A program made the translations under genes and the position numbers. Below the pieces are notes generated by a model. It did no database searches, was not told where the DNA came from, and saw only the letters and a list, made by a program, of their open reading frames with translations. From Bacteroidota bacterium (lineage in GTDB: Bacteria > Bacteroidota > Bacteroidia > Flavobacteriales > Flavobacteriaceae), in NCBI GenBank assembly GCA_023446155.1, contig JAEXIT010000017.1:558001-622000 (forward strand): a stretch of 64,000 nt of DNA, given 5' to 3'. This document shows positions 25,573 through 35,373 of this stretch, piece after piece (the stretch's first letter is position 1; each line of letters starts with the position of its first letter).

Positions 25573-26452
25573 CTGGATCGTACTTGTACTTACTTTTTTA
25601 TCGTTGAATAGCTTTTCTCAGGAGCTTAATTGTAGTGTAAGTGTAAATTACAGTCAGATTACAAACGTAAATCCGCAGATTTTCAAAACACTTGAAAAGC
25701 AGGTGACGGAGTTTATGAACAATACCAAATGGACCGAAAAAACCTTTAAGCAAAACGAACGAATCAACTGCGTGGTTTTTATCACGGTAAATGGTTTTGA
25801 TTCCAACAGCTTCGATGCGACTATTCAGGTACAGTCATCCCGACCTATTTACAATTCGACCTATTCGTCACCGGTTTTTAATTTCAATGATAAAGATTTT
25901 AAATTCCGTTATGTTGAATTCGAAAATATGTACTTCAATCCAAACAGTTTTGATTCCAACCTGATTTCCGTGTTGGCATTCTATGCGAATATGATTATAG
26001 GAATCGATGCGGATACCTATCAGAATATGGGGGGGACCAAATATCTGGATGCGGCACTGGCAATTGCCAATGTGGCTCAGTCTAGCGGTTATGAAGGATG
26101 GATTCAGTCGGAAAAACGAAATACGCGTTATTATCTGATCAACGATATGTTGTCGAATACCTATGCGCCTTTTAGAGAAGCGATGTACCAGTATCATTTA
26201 CAAGGACTGGATCGTATGGCTGAAAATCAGAAAACAGCCAAAGAAAAAGTAATTGCTTCGATCGAAACCTTGTCGAAAGTACACGACGTACGTCCGAATT
26301 CTTTTTTAATGCGGGTGTTCTTCGATGCTAAAGTCGACGAATTGGTGAGTATGTATTCCGGTGGTCCTAATGTGGATATCGTACAGCTGACCGAAAAATT
26401 AAATAGAATATCTCCATTAAATTCTTCGAAATGGAGTAATATAAAATACTAA
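25565..26452 (+). CDS. Secreted DUF4835-family protein
   Basis: 295 residues with a signal peptide (MRNWIVLVLTFLSLNSFSQ). The sequence has the DUF4835 hallmarks ELNCSVSVNYSQI, NTKWTEKTFKQNERINCVVFI, and FYANMIIGIDADTYQNMGG. The family is found next to coaBC and recN in Bacteroidetes; it is predicted periplasmic and its function is unknown. It overlaps coaBC by 8 nt, so it is translationally coupled. Confidence 0.88.
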   Translation: MRNWIVLVLTFLSLNSFSQELNCSVSVNYSQITNVNPQIFKTLEKQVTEFMNNTKWTEKTFKQNERINCVVFITVNGFDSNSFDATIQVQSSRPIYNSTYSSPVFNFNDKDFKFRYVEFENMYFNPNSFDSNLISVLAFYANMIIGIDADTYQNMGGTKYLDAALAIANVAQSSGYEGWIQSEKRNTRYYLINDMLSNTYAPFREAMYQYHLQGLDRMAENQKTAKEKVIASIETLSKVHDVRPNSFLMRVFFDAKVDELVSMYSGGPNVDIVQLTEKLNRISPLNSSKWSNIKY

Positions 26453-26457
26453 ATTTG
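26450..26457 (+). promoter_or_regulatory. Possible -7 box TAAATTTG for recN
   Basis: An exact TAnnTTTG match whose first three bases are the stop codon of the DUF4835 gene, 26 nt before the recN ATG. No -33 TTG was found, so it may be a chance match or an internal promoter. Confidence 0.4.
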
Positions 26458-26483
26458 TGTTTTACTAAACCGCCGCACAAATT

Positions 26484-28139
26484 ATGTTGACATCCTTATC
26501 GATTAAAAATTTTGCTCTGATTGAACAGTTGGAAATTCGTTTTTCTAACGAGTTTTCGATTATAACCGGAGAAACCGGAGCAGGAAAATCGATCTTATTG
26601 GGTGCGTTAGGCCTGGTGTTGGGACGCCGTGCAGATTTAACCTCCCTAAAAGACAAAGAACAGAAATGTGTGATTGAAGCCCATTTCGAAATTCAGCCGT
26701 ATGCATTACAGTCTTTTTTCGAGGAAAATGATCTGGACTACGAAGCGACGACCATTATCAGAAGAGAAATCCTGCCATCGGGAAAATCCAGAGCTTTCGT
26801 TAACGACAGTCCGGTAAACCTACAGGAATTACAGGAGTTAGGCGATTTTTTACTGGATATTCATTCGCAGCACCAAACACGGGAATTAACCGATGAGGCT
26901 TATCAGTTGCAAATACTGGATGCGCTAGTGGGACATCCGGAGTTATTACTGGAATATAAAACCCGTTTGTCGCGGTATAAAGCCATCCGTTCGCAATTAA
27001 AACAGTTGCAATCGGAAAAAGAGGCGTTGTTAAAAGAACAGGATTACAACAGTTTTTTATTGGAAGAGCTTTTGGCGGCCAATTTAAAAGCCGGCGAACA
27101 GGAGGAACTGGAAGCCGCTTTCGAACGACTTAATAATGTGGAGTTTATCCGGGAGGCACTCGATAAATCACTGATGATTGCCAATGAAGAACAAATCGGG
27201 CTTATTCAAAACCTGAAAGAAGTTAAAGCGACCTTGCTAAAAATAGCACCATTATCGAAAGAATATCAGGATTTGTCCGACCGTGTTTCCAGTGTGCTAA
27301 TTGAGTTTGACGATATTGCCGATGAACTACAGCGGCATTCTGAAGCTTTGATGAGTGACCCGGAACAACTGGAACTGACCAATCAGAAATTGCAAAATAT
27401 CTATTCGCTTCAGAAAAAACATCAGGTGAATACGGTTGCGGAGTTGTTGGAAATCCAACAGGCACTCGATGAAAAAGTAGTGCAGGCCGACGATATGGAT
27501 AGTCGTATCGAAGCCTTGGTCCGGGAAGAAACCGAATTAAAAGAAAATTTAAACAAACTGGCGGAAACCATTTCGGCAAATCGTACCAAAGCTGCGCCGG
27601 TTTTAATCGGACAGTTAACCGAAATACTTACGGAACTGGGAATGCCAAATGCCCGTTTCGAATTCGATATCCGCCCGTCGGAAACATTTTTGCCATCGGG
27701 GAAAGATGAAGTACAGTTGTTGTTTGCGGCCAATAAAGGAACCAGTTTCGGATTGCTGAAAAAAGTGGCTTCCGGAGGGGAAATGTCGCGGATTATGCTG
27801 GCTGTAAAAGCCATACTGGCCAATTATACCAAATTGCCAACCATTATATTTGATGAAATTGATACCGGAGTTTCCGGGGAAATTGCCCATAAAATGGGTG
27901 ATATTATGAAAAAGATGAGCCGGAAAATGCAGGTTTTTGCCATTACACACTTACCGCAAATTGCCGCCAAAGGAAACCAGCATTACAAAGTATTCAAATC
28001 CGTACAGGGCGAAACCACGGTGTCCGAATTAAAACTGCTGACCAATGACGAGCGTATTGTGGAAATTGCGGAAATGCTATCCGGAAAAGACATCTCCGAT
28101 TCGGCACGAAACCACGCCCGATCGTTATTAATGGATTAA
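26484..28139 (+). CDS. recN: DNA repair protein RecN
   Basis: 551 residues, an SMC-like ATPase used in double-strand break repair. Walker A is GETGAGKS (29-36). A long central coiled coil runs from about 155 to 370. The ABC signature is ASGGEMSRIMLAVKA and Walker B is TIIFDEIDTGVSG, followed by the H-loop ITHLPQIAAK. The N-terminal MLTSLSIKNFALIEQLEI is typical. Confidence 0.95.
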   Translation: MLTSLSIKNFALIEQLEIRFSNEFSIITGETGAGKSILLGALGLVLGRRADLTSLKDKEQKCVIEAHFEIQPYALQSFFEENDLDYEATTIIRREILPSGKSRAFVNDSPVNLQELQELGDFLLDIHSQHQTRELTDEAYQLQILDALVGHPELLLEYKTRLSRYKAIRSQLKQLQSEKEALLKEQDYNSFLLEELLAANLKAGEQEELEAAFERLNNVEFIREALDKSLMIANEEQIGLIQNLKEVKATLLKIAPLSKEYQDLSDRVSSVLIEFDDIADELQRHSEALMSDPEQLELTNQKLQNIYSLQKKHQVNTVAELLEIQQALDEKVVQADDMDSRIEALVREETELKENLNKLAETISANRTKAAPVLIGQLTEILTELGMPNARFEFDIRPSETFLPSGKDEVQLLFAANKGTSFGLLKKVASGGEMSRIMLAVKAILANYTKLPTIIFDEIDTGVSGEIAHKMGDIMKKMSRKMQVFAITHLPQIAAKGNQHYKVFKSVQGETTVSELKLLTNDERIVEIAEMLSGKDISDSARNHARSLLMD

Positions 28140-28151
28140 AAGGATTTTATT

Positions 28152-28676
28152 TTGGAAGAAAATATTAGTTACTACGAAAATCAGTTCATCCGGGCTGATG
28201 CTTTGATTTCGGATGGAAATGTTTCCGAAGCAAAGGAAATTCTCGAAGAAATCCTGGACCAATATCCGGATTTTGGAAAAGCACACAATCACCTGGGGTG
28301 GATCTATTATACCAAACTGAGCAATCACGAAAAAGGGATCTATCACTACAAACTGGCGATGCGGTTTGATCCGAAATACCCGGCGGCCTATCTGAATTAC
28401 ACCTATGTATTGGTCGACCTGGGACGATTGGAAGAAGCCAAAGAACATATTGCTGAAACGTTAAATACACTTGAAGGAGCGGATAAGGCCTCGTATCACA
28501 GCGAAATGGGGCGGATTTATGAAATGGAATTCAATCTGATTTCGGCCTACGAAGCCTATAAAAAAGCCGCTTCCTATGGGTTTGGCGCTCAGTTTATTGA
28601 GAATATGAAGATGAATATGAACAGGGTGAAAGATAAAATGACTATTTTTGAAAAATTAAAATTGAAATTTACTTAA
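28152..28676 (+). CDS. Tetratricopeptide-repeat protein
   Basis: 174 residues starting with TTG 28152; no in-frame ATG is available nearby. It has at least three TPR units (AKEILEEILDQYPDFGKAHNHLG, GIYHYKLAMRFDPKYPAAYLNYT, AKEHIAETLNTLEGADKASYHSEMG). No signal peptide, so a cytosolic adaptor is likely. It lies 12 nt after recN and 10 nt before fabI. Confidence 0.78.
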   Translation: MEENISYYENQFIRADALISDGNVSEAKEILEEILDQYPDFGKAHNHLGWIYYTKLSNHEKGIYHYKLAMRFDPKYPAAYLNYTYVLVDLGRLEEAKEHIAETLNTLEGADKASYHSEMGRIYEMEFNLISAYEAYKKAASYGFGAQFIENMKMNMNRVKDKMTIFEKLKLKFT

Positions 28677-28686
28677 AAACATAGCT

Positions 28687-29517
28687 ATGTACAATTTATT
28701 AAAAGGAAAAAGAGGGATCATTTTTGGAGCGTTAGATGAGAATTCAATCGCCTGGAAAACGGCTGAGCGCGTACATGAAGAGGGGGGAACATTTGTGTTG
28801 TCCAATGCTCCGATTGCAATGCGTATGGGTACGATCAACCAGTTAGCAGAAAAAACAGGTTCCCAGATAATTCCGGCCGATGCTACTTCCGTTGCAGATT
28901 TGGAAAACCTGGTAGAAAAGGCAATGGAAATCCTTGGTGGTAAGATTGACTTCGTTTTGCACTCCATTGGGATGTCTGTAAATGTGAGAAAAGGAAACCA
29001 TTATACCAATCAGAATTATGATTTTACAGAAAAAGGATGGGACGTATCTGCGGTATCCTTTCATAAAGTAATGCAGGTTTTATACAAAAAAGACGCCATG
29101 AACGAGTGGGGAAGTATCGTAGCCTTGACCTATATGGCGGCACAACGTGTATTCCCGGATTATAACGATATGGCCGATAATAAAGCCTATTTAGAGTCGA
29201 TCGCACGTAGCTTCGGATACTTCTTCGGAAGAGACAAAAAAGTACGTGTAAACACTATTTCACAATCGCCTACACCTACAACCGCCGGTCAGGGGGTAAA
29301 AGGTTTCGGAGGGTTTATTTCTTTCGCCGATAAAATGTCGCCGCTAGGAAATGCGTCTGCTTTAGATTGTGCGAACTATACCGTAATGATGTTCTCGGAT
29401 CTTACTAAAAAAGTAACCCTACAAAACCTGTTACACGACGGAGGTTTCTCCAATATGGGGGTAAGTCAGGAAGTAATGGAAGCTTTCGAAGAAGGACTAA
29501 CAAACAAGAGCGAATAA
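28687..29517 (+). CDS. fabI: Enoyl-ACP reductase (NADH) FabI
   Basis: 276 residues of the short-chain dehydrogenase fold. It reduces enoyl-ACP in the last step of each fatty-acid elongation cycle. The N-terminal KGKRGIIFGALDENSIAW is the FabI nucleotide-binding segment; catalytic Y149, Y159 and K166 keep the spacing of E. coli Tyr146, Tyr156 and Lys163. TISQSPTPTTAGQGVKGF is the substrate loop. A terminator follows. Confidence 0.95.
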   Translation: MYNLLKGKRGIIFGALDENSIAWKTAERVHEEGGTFVLSNAPIAMRMGTINQLAEKTGSQIIPADATSVADLENLVEKAMEILGGKIDFVLHSIGMSVNVRKGNHYTNQNYDFTEKGWDVSAVSFHKVMQVLYKKDAMNEWGSIVALTYMAAQRVFPDYNDMADNKAYLESIARSFGYFFGRDKKVRVNTISQSPTPTTAGQGVKGFGGFISFADKMSPLGNASALDCANYTVMMFSDLTKKVTLQNLLHDGGFSNMGVSQEVMEAFEEGLTNKSE

Positions 29518-29550
29518 AAAAATAGTGTAATTGGAAAATAATTACGCGTG

Positions 29551-29579
29551 AAAACCATCTCTTTGAGGTGGTTTTTTTC
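29551..29579 (+). terminator. Terminator after fabI
   Basis: AAAACCATCTC (29551-29561) pairs with GAGGTGGTTTT (29565-29575), with one T-G wobble, a 3-nt loop and a T run. Confidence 0.82.
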
Positions 29580-29592
29580 TTTTTATAAAGTT

Positions 29593-29600
29593 TATCTTTG
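29593..29600 (+). promoter_or_regulatory. -7 box TATCTTTG for the glycosyltransferase gene
   Basis: An exact TAnnTTTG match, 16 nt upstream of the ATG and just after the fabI terminator. No -33 TTG was seen. Confidence 0.5.
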
Positions 29601-29616
29601 TTAAAAAAAGAAACCC

Positions 29617-30615
29617 ATGTATTTTTCCTTGATAATTCCGGTATACAACCGGCCGGATGAAATTGAAGAACTGTTGCAAAGTTTAACGCGACAAGATTAT
29701 AACGAAGACTTCGAAGTGGTAATAGTGGAAGATGGTTCTACAATTCCGTGTGAAACGGTCGTAGACGCATTTAAAAGCAAACTATTTATTTCCTATTATA
29801 ACAAACCCAACTCCGGACCGGGCGATTCCCGTAACTACGGAATGCGGAAAGCCATCGGTCAATATTTTATTATTTTGGATTCCGATTGCATTTTACCGGA
29901 AAATTATGTAACTTCCATAGCCAATAACCTACAAAAAGACTATGTCGATTGTTTTGGCGGACCCGATAATGCATTGGATTCTTTTTCCGATATCCAAAAG
30001 GCGATTAATTTTACGATGACAGCATTCCTGACTACAGGAGGGATTCGTGGCGGTTCTGAAAAAATAGGCAAATTCCAGCCGCGTAGCTTTAATATGGGCT
30101 TGTCTAAAAAAGCATTTGAAGCCTCAGGAGGATTTGGAAACATTCACCCTGGAGAAGACCCTGATTTGTCCATCCGACTGTGGGAAATGGGATTTGAAAC
30201 CAGATTGTACAAAGATTCGTATGTATATCATAAACGACGTATCGATTGGAGTAAATTCTATAAACAGGTCAATAAATTTGGAAAAGCAAGGCCGATATTG
30301 GATTCCTGGTATCCAAAATACCGGAAGATAACCTTTTGGTTTCCCTCCTTGTTTTGCCTTGGATTTTTGGTAGCGATAGCGCTTTATGCTTTTGGAATTC
30401 CGTTGCTTTTTCAGTGTTATGCTTTATATTTTGCGATTTTATTCCTGTCGGGAATCATTGAAAATGCGAGTTTGAAAATTGGATTTTTAGCTGTTATCGC
30501 TGCAATAATTCAATTTTATGGCTATGGAATGGGCTTTTTAAAATCATTTTTTAGGATAACTGTACTAAAAAAACAACCGGAAAAGGCATTTCCGGAATTA
30601 TTTTTTAAAAAATAG
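29617..30615 (+). CDS. Family 2 glycosyltransferase, membrane-anchored
   Basis: 332 residues. The GT-A fold is shown by SLIIPVYNRPDEIEELLQSL, VEDGS (nucleotide sugar), ILDSDCILP (DxD) and GEDPDLSIRLWEMG (catalytic acidic cluster). Two or three C-terminal hydrophobic helices (about 240-310) anchor it in the inner membrane. Sugar donor and acceptor are unknown. It has its own -7 box and leads into coaE after 3 nt. Confidence 0.88.
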   Translation: MYFSLIIPVYNRPDEIEELLQSLTRQDYNEDFEVVIVEDGSTIPCETVVDAFKSKLFISYYNKPNSGPGDSRNYGMRKAIGQYFIILDSDCILPENYVTSIANNLQKDYVDCFGGPDNALDSFSDIQKAINFTMTAFLTTGGIRGGSEKIGKFQPRSFNMGLSKKAFEASGGFGNIHPGEDPDLSIRLWEMGFETRLYKDSYVYHKRRIDWSKFYKQVNKFGKARPILDSWYPKYRKITFWFPSLFCLGFLVAIALYAFGIPLLFQCYALYFAILFLSGIIENASLKIGFLAVIAAIIQFYGYGMGFLKSFFRITVLKKQPEKAFPELFFKK

Positions 30616-30618
30616 GAC

Positions 30619-31203
30619 ATGACAAAAATTGTGGGACTCACCGGCGGGATCGGAAGTGGGAAGTCGACTATCGCTGAATATATCCATTCGAAAGGTGTTC
30701 CGGTTTATATAGCTGATGATCAGGCGAGAAAAATAATGGACAATCCTGAAATTGTAAATAAAGTCCGATCGATTTTTGATGAGAATGTGGTAGAAAATGA
30801 AAAATTAAATCGCAAAAAAATTGCAGAATTGGTGTTTTCTTCACCTAATTTATTAAAAAAATTGAATGAAATCATACATCCTGCTGTTAAGGAAAATTTC
30901 GATAAATGGTTAAAAGATAATGAAAAAAGCAGTTTTGTTGTTAAAGAGGCTGCAATTTTATTTGAGAGTGGGAGTTATAAAGATTGCGACAAAATAATAC
31001 TGGTGACGGCTCCGCAAGATATTCGTATTGAACGGGTTATGCAAAGGGATAACGTAGGTCGCGAACAGGTTGTCGACCGGATGAAAAACCAGTGGAGTGA
31101 TGAAAAGAAAGCAGAATTTAGCGATTATATAATAGACAACACCGATTTGGCCGTTTCTTTAAAAGAAGTGGATTTTATTCTTAAAGAATTGAATAAAATG
31201 TAA
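30619..31203 (+). CDS. coaE: Dephospho-CoA kinase
   Basis: 194 residues. P-loop GLTGGIGSGKST at residues 6-17, then DDQARKIM and a lid with RVMQRDNVGREQ. It catalyses the final step of coenzyme A synthesis, so with coaBC the window carries three of the CoA steps. It follows the glycosyltransferase by 3 nt. Confidence 0.94.
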   Translation: MTKIVGLTGGIGSGKSTIAEYIHSKGVPVYIADDQARKIMDNPEIVNKVRSIFDENVVENEKLNRKKIAELVFSSPNLLKKLNEIIHPAVKENFDKWLKDNEKSSFVVKEAAILFESGSYKDCDKIILVTAPQDIRIERVMQRDNVGREQVVDRMKNQWSDEKKAEFSDYIIDNTDLAVSLKEVDFILKELNKM

Positions 31204-31274
31204 AAACTGACTAAGATGTTAATCTTTGGTTAATGTTTTTAAGGAATAAATGTTAAAATGTTAATTTTGTTTTG

Positions 31275-32861
31275 ATGAATAAAACGAGATTCCTCTTACT
31301 GATAATCCTGATGAGCCTGTCTTTGGTGGGTATTATTCTGGTACAATTATTCTGGATTAATACTTCCTACAAGAACAACGAAGAACAATTCAAGTACCAT
31401 GTGCAACAGGTTATCGGAAGTGTAGCGAATAAACTACAACAACAGGAGTACTTTGAGTTCTATGAAAAGTTCAACAAGTTAAAGGATAGTATCGGGAAAG
31501 TACCGCGACAAAGCGATTTGTTGGAGTATTTTTATGTAAAACGCGATCCGAAAACCAACGAGCAAATCATTTACTCCAATACCATCGTTTTAGAAGATTA
31601 CAATTTAAACCGTTCGTTCTTTGATAAAAGATCTGACTCCGTTTCGCTCAAAAGTTTCGTAGCGAAACGAAAAACAGAAATCTATAATGGAAATGTGGTC
31701 GATAATGCCGCAACTTTTCAGAAAGCACCCATGCCTGACGTAACGATCGAAAAAGAAGGAAATCTCGATATCCTGGATAAAGCCCAGTTTGAGATCTATT
31801 TTAAGGATATCGTAGGTTTAAAACCGATTCAGGAACGTGTTTCGAAAGAGAAATTGCACAATATGTTGCAAAACGAACTCAGTCAGTACGGTGTAAATAC
31901 GCCATTTGAGTTTGGAATTTACAGCAATATGTTGGCGACCAAGGTGAAATCGGAAAATTTTAATTACGATAAAAACTCAACCTACAGTATTCCGGTGTTT
32001 CCGGATAACGAAGGACAAAGCAAATACCAGCTATTGTTGAGCTTTCCGCAGAAAAATAAATTCCTTTTTTCATCATTGATCGGGATAACCACGCTTTCTA
32101 TCATCTTTACACTGGTCATTATTGTTGCTTATTTTAGCGCACTTAACCAGTTGATACGACAAAAACAGATTTCTGAGATCAAAACCGACTTTATCAATAA
32201 CATGACCCATGAGTTTAAAACGCCTATTGCCACGATCAACTTGGCTTTGGATGCGATTAAAAACCCAAAAATCATAGATGATAAAGAAAAAGTACAGCGC
32301 TACCTGCAAATGATACGGGATGAGAACAAACGAATGCACGCTCAGGTAGAAAATGTACTACGGATTTCCAAACTTGAAAAACGGGAACTGGAAATCAGTA
32401 AAGAACCAACAGATGTTCATACGATAATTGAAGATGCTATGGAGCATGTGAACCTGATCGTAGAAGACCGCGGCGGGATCATTAAAGAACATCTGCATGC
32501 CAAAAGAACTACGATATTGTTAAACGATGTGCATTTTACGAATGTAATGGTTAACATATTGGACAACGCGATAAAATATTCACCGGAAGCACCGATAATT
32601 GACGTGACAACAGAAAATGTCAAAGATTTTATACTGATAAAAGTAAAAGATCACGGAGCAGGAATGAGTAAAGTGGCTCAAAAAAGAATTTTTGAGAAGT
32701 TTTACCGGGAACATACCGGCGATTTGCACAACGTAAAAGGACACGGGCTTGGATTAGCCTATGTGAAGCGAATTATAGAAGACCATAACGGTCAGATATT
32801 CGTTGAAAGCGAGAAGGGAAAAGGAAGTACCTTCATTATCAAAATGCCACTAATAAATTAA
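31275..32861 (+). CDS. Sensor histidine kinase, RprX-like
   Basis: 528 residues. A transmembrane helix near residues 5-25, a periplasmic sensor domain of about 230 residues, a second helix near 275-295, then HisKA with H312 in MTHEFKTP, and HATPase with the N box NILDNAIKYSP and glycine motifs KDHGAGM and GHGLGLAYVKRI. It is paired with the OmpR-type regulator 4 nt downstream. A TTG at 31272 precedes the ATG and is not needed. TAATTTTG at 31262-31269 lies so close that a leaderless mRNA is possible. Confidence 0.92.
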   Translation: MNKTRFLLLIILMSLSLVGIILVQLFWINTSYKNNEEQFKYHVQQVIGSVANKLQQQEYFEFYEKFNKLKDSIGKVPRQSDLLEYFYVKRDPKTNEQIIYSNTIVLEDYNLNRSFFDKRSDSVSLKSFVAKRKTEIYNGNVVDNAATFQKAPMPDVTIEKEGNLDILDKAQFEIYFKDIVGLKPIQERVSKEKLHNMLQNELSQYGVNTPFEFGIYSNMLATKVKSENFNYDKNSTYSIPVFPDNEGQSKYQLLLSFPQKNKFLFSSLIGITTLSIIFTLVIIVAYFSALNQLIRQKQISEIKTDFINNMTHEFKTPIATINLALDAIKNPKIIDDKEKVQRYLQMIRDENKRMHAQVENVLRISKLEKRELEISKEPTDVHTIIEDAMEHVNLIVEDRGGIIKEHLHAKRTTILLNDVHFTNVMVNILDNAIKYSPEAPIIDVTTENVKDFILIKVKDHGAGMSKVAQKRIFEKFYREHTGDLHNVKGHGLGLAYVKRIIEDHNGQIFVESEKGKGSTFIIKMPLIN

Positions 32862-32865
32862 TGAT

Positions 32866-33582
32866 ATGGATACGACTAACAAAAAAATTCTTTTAGTAGA
32901 AGATGACCCCAACTTTGGAGCAGTGCTCAAAGATTACCTTTTAATAAATGATTTTGAAGTTACTTTAGCCAAAAACGGAATGGAAGGTTTCGAAAAATTT
33001 AAAAAAGACAACTTCGATTTATGTATTTTGGACGTAATGATGCCTTACAAAGATGGTTATACCTTAGCGAGAGAAATCCGCGAAAAAAATAAAGAAGTGC
33101 CGATTATCTTCTTAACGGCAAAATCAATGAAAGAAGACGTTTTAAAAGGTTATAAAGTAGGTGCTGATGATTATTTGAACAAACCTTTTGATTCGGAAGT
33201 TTTATTGATGAAGATCAAAGCGATCATCCAGCGTAAAGCGTCTGAAGTAAAAACAGATAATACAAAATTTGAATTCCAGATTGGTAAATTCCACCTGAAT
33301 TCCAAATTACGTTTCTTATCGTTCCAAAATGAGGAGCCGATTAAATTGTCGCCAAAAGAAAATGAATTGCTGAAAATGTTGGCGTTACATGAAAACGATT
33401 TGATGCCAAGAGAATTAGCATTAACCAAAATCTGGAGAGACGATAACTACTTCACCTCAAGAAGTATGGACGTTTATATCGCCAAATTGCGTAAATACCT
33501 GAAACAGGATGAGGATGTTGAAATCCTAAACATCCACGGAGAAGGTTTCCGTTTGGTAATCAAAAATAAAGTTACAGAATAA
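32866..33582 (+). CDS. OmpR-family response regulator, RprY-like
   Basis: 238 residues. Receiver domain with acidic pocket (VEDDPNF), phosphoacceptor D56 in LCILDVMMP and K106 in LNKPF; C-terminal winged helix with LSPKENELLKMLALHENDLMPRELAL and RSMDVYIAKLRKYL. It should be phosphorylated by the kinase encoded 4 nt upstream. The pair resembles RprXY of Bacteroides; the stimulus is unknown. A strong terminator follows. Confidence 0.93.
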   Translation: MDTTNKKILLVEDDPNFGAVLKDYLLINDFEVTLAKNGMEGFEKFKKDNFDLCILDVMMPYKDGYTLAREIREKNKEVPIIFLTAKSMKEDVLKGYKVGADDYLNKPFDSEVLLMKIKAIIQRKASEVKTDNTKFEFQIGKFHLNSKLRFLSFQNEEPIKLSPKENELLKMLALHENDLMPRELALTKIWRDDNYFTSRSMDVYIAKLRKYLKQDEDVEILNIHGEGFRLVIKNKVTE

Positions 33583-33606
33583 AAAGCACCCAAGCTACTT
33601 AGAAAA

Positions 33607-33645
33607 AAAGAAGCGCCCCGCTTCCAATCGGGGCGCTTCTTTTTT
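33607..33645. terminator. Bidirectional terminator after the response regulator
   Basis: A 14-bp stem, AAAGAAGCGCCCCG (33607-33620) with CGGGGCGCTTCTTT (33629-33642), flanked by A and T runs on either side. Confidence 0.92.
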
Positions 33646-33698
33646 ACACCTGATTACACCTGACAGGTTTTTAAAACCTGTCAGGTGTAATCAGGTGT
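33646..33698. repeat. Dispersed palindromic repeat, copy 1
   Basis: Two perfect 26-nt arms (33646-33671 and 33673-33698) around a single central T. Each arm holds ACACCTGATTAC followed by the core ACCTGACAGGTTTT. It sits directly behind a terminator and its last base is part of the stop codon of the convergent thioesterase gene. Related copies are at 47496-47531 and 54226-54266. Confidence 0.88.
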
Positions 33699-34441
33699 TA
33701 TTTCCAATCCAATTGCAACGCAAAACAGGTTTTATCGGCTTTAGAAACCGAAAAATAAGCCGGTTTAGCTTCCGGTGCTTTATGGATGACGATTTCGTCG
33801 TTCAGGTTTAATTCCCGTAAAAAATTCATTTCAAAGCTTTTGATTTCCTGTTTTAAAACGGCTTTCGCATCGAGCGTGTCCAAACACCATTCAAGGTATT
33901 TTACATTGTTTACGTGATTCACGATGTCAAGATCCGACAATGCCACCTTTCGGGTCGCAACTGTTTCCGTGTCACGAGTAACATTAATTTTAGAAAAGTG
34001 CTGTTCGGTGGCATGCCATTCCGGATATTTTTCAAAATGTTCGTGTGGTAACGCCAACGCCTCGGCTTTGCGTAGCTTGGTGTTAAAAACCGCCCAAAAA
34101 GTGGACGCTCCGGCAACTTTTTTTCCATTCAAATGCATTTCGATATTACGAATAGAACGCGAACCTTGTAGGTCTTCGATCCAGGTTTTAACTGTTACCT
34201 TGTCCATCCATTTGGGAAGTACGTCGGTTATTTCAACCCGAATACGACTCAAAACCCAGGCCTGGTCGTGTTGTTGCATATCGTTAAAACTCAGCCCGCC
34301 GTGAATGGAGTGTTCCGCAGCTGTTAATTGTAGTATATTACACAAATCGACATATTTCAGGTAACCGAAAGGGGTACATTGCGTAAAGTTAATTTCCCAT
34401 TCATGTTCGTAAACGGAAGTAAAATCAGGGGATATAGGCAT
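33698..34441 (-). CDS. Acyl-ACP thioesterase
   Basis: 247 residues with the tandem hot-dog fold of FatA/FatB-like acyl-ACP thioesterases. Visible marks are the N-terminal YEHEWEINFTQCTPFGYLKYVDLCNILQ, WVLSRIRVEI, the GSRSIRN strand, and the catalytic block LSDLDIVNHVNNVKYLEWCLD (about residues 161-181) with Asp, Asn and His residues. It releases fatty acids from ACP in the cytosol. Last gene of a leftward run, 2 nt after miaA. Confidence 0.9.
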   Translation of the reverse strand: MPISPDFTSVYEHEWEINFTQCTPFGYLKYVDLCNILQLTAAEHSIHGGLSFNDMQQHDQAWVLSRIRVEITDVLPKWMDKVTVKTWIEDLQGSRSIRNIEMHLNGKKVAGASTFWAVFNTKLRKAEALALPHEHFEKYPEWHATEQHFSKINVTRDTETVATRKVALSDLDIVNHVNNVKYLEWCLDTLDAKAVLKQEIKSFEMNFLRELNLNDEIVIHKAPEAKPAYFSVSKADKTCFALQLDWK

Positions 34442-34443
34442 TT

Positions 34444-35373
34444 TTATTTATTTTGGATTTGTTGATCCGCATACGCGATAATTTGCGGGACCGGAGTAGT
34501 ATAATCGAACCATTGCGCATTTTCGGTACGTTTAAACCAAGTAAGCTGCCGTTTGGCAAAGCGTCGCGTGTTCTTTTTAATTTCTTCGATGGCAAAATCG
34601 AGTGTGCAATCACCGTCAAAATAACTAAATAATTCCCGATAACCGACGGTTTGTAAGGCGTTTAACGTTTTATTGGGATAAAGACGCTGTGCTTCTTCGA
34701 GCAAACCGGCGTCCCGCATCAGGTCCACACGGCGATTGATTCGGTCGTACATCACCTCGCGTTCGGCTTCCAATGCGATCACGATCGGAATAAAATTTCG
34801 CGTATTTTTTTTCTGATTCAGAAACGACGAATACGGTTTTCCGCTACCAAGACTCACTTCCACAAAGCGCATCATCCGCTGTGGATTTTGCAGGGTTTGC
34901 GGATTTTCAACACTGATTTTCTGGAAATACTCCGGATCGAGTCGGGCGAGTTCCTCCTGAAGGTAGGTGATACCGCTGTTTTCGTAGTTTTCCCGAATGT
35001 TTTCCCGTACCGATGGATCAATGTCCGGAAAGTCATCTAAACCCTTTAAAATGGCATCAACATACAACCCGGAACCACCCACCATAATCTGAACCTTATT
35101 TTTAGAAAAGAGTTCGTCGAGTTTGGCTGTAGCATCTCTTTCAAAATCGCCCACCGTATACGGATCAAAAACCGAAATATGCTGGATAAAATGATGCGGT
35201 GCAGCGGCTTTTTCCACATCAGACGGAACCGCAGTACCGATGGTCATTTCTTTAAAAAACTGCCGACTGTCGCAGGAAAGGATATCACACTTAAAATGTT
35301 TGGCGAGTGCAATGCTTAAAGCCGTTTTGCCGATAGCGGTCGGGCCTATAATGGTGATCAAATAATTAGCCAT
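34444..35373 (-). CDS. miaA: tRNA dimethylallyltransferase
   Basis: 309 residues. P-loop IIGPTAIGKTALS (about 7-19), DSRQFFKEMTIGTA, and the tRNA-contacting LVGGSGLYVDAIL-type segment. It prenylates A37 of tRNAs that read UNN codons. Its start overlaps the K+ channel gene by 8 nt, so the two are translationally coupled. Confidence 0.95.
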   Translation of the reverse strand: MANYLITIIGPTAIGKTALSIALAKHFKCDILSCDSRQFFKEMTIGTAVPSDVEKAAAPHHFIQHISVFDPYTVGDFERDATAKLDELFSKNKVQIMVGGSGLYVDAILKGLDDFPDIDPSVRENIRENYENSGITYLQEELARLDPEYFQKISVENPQTLQNPQRMMRFVEVSLGSGKPYSSFLNQKKNTRNFIPIVIALEAEREVMYDRINRRVDLMRDAGLLEEAQRLYPNKTLNALQTVGYRELFSYFDGDCTLDFAIEEIKKNTRRFAKRQLTWFKRTENAQWFDYTTPVPQIIAYADQQIQNK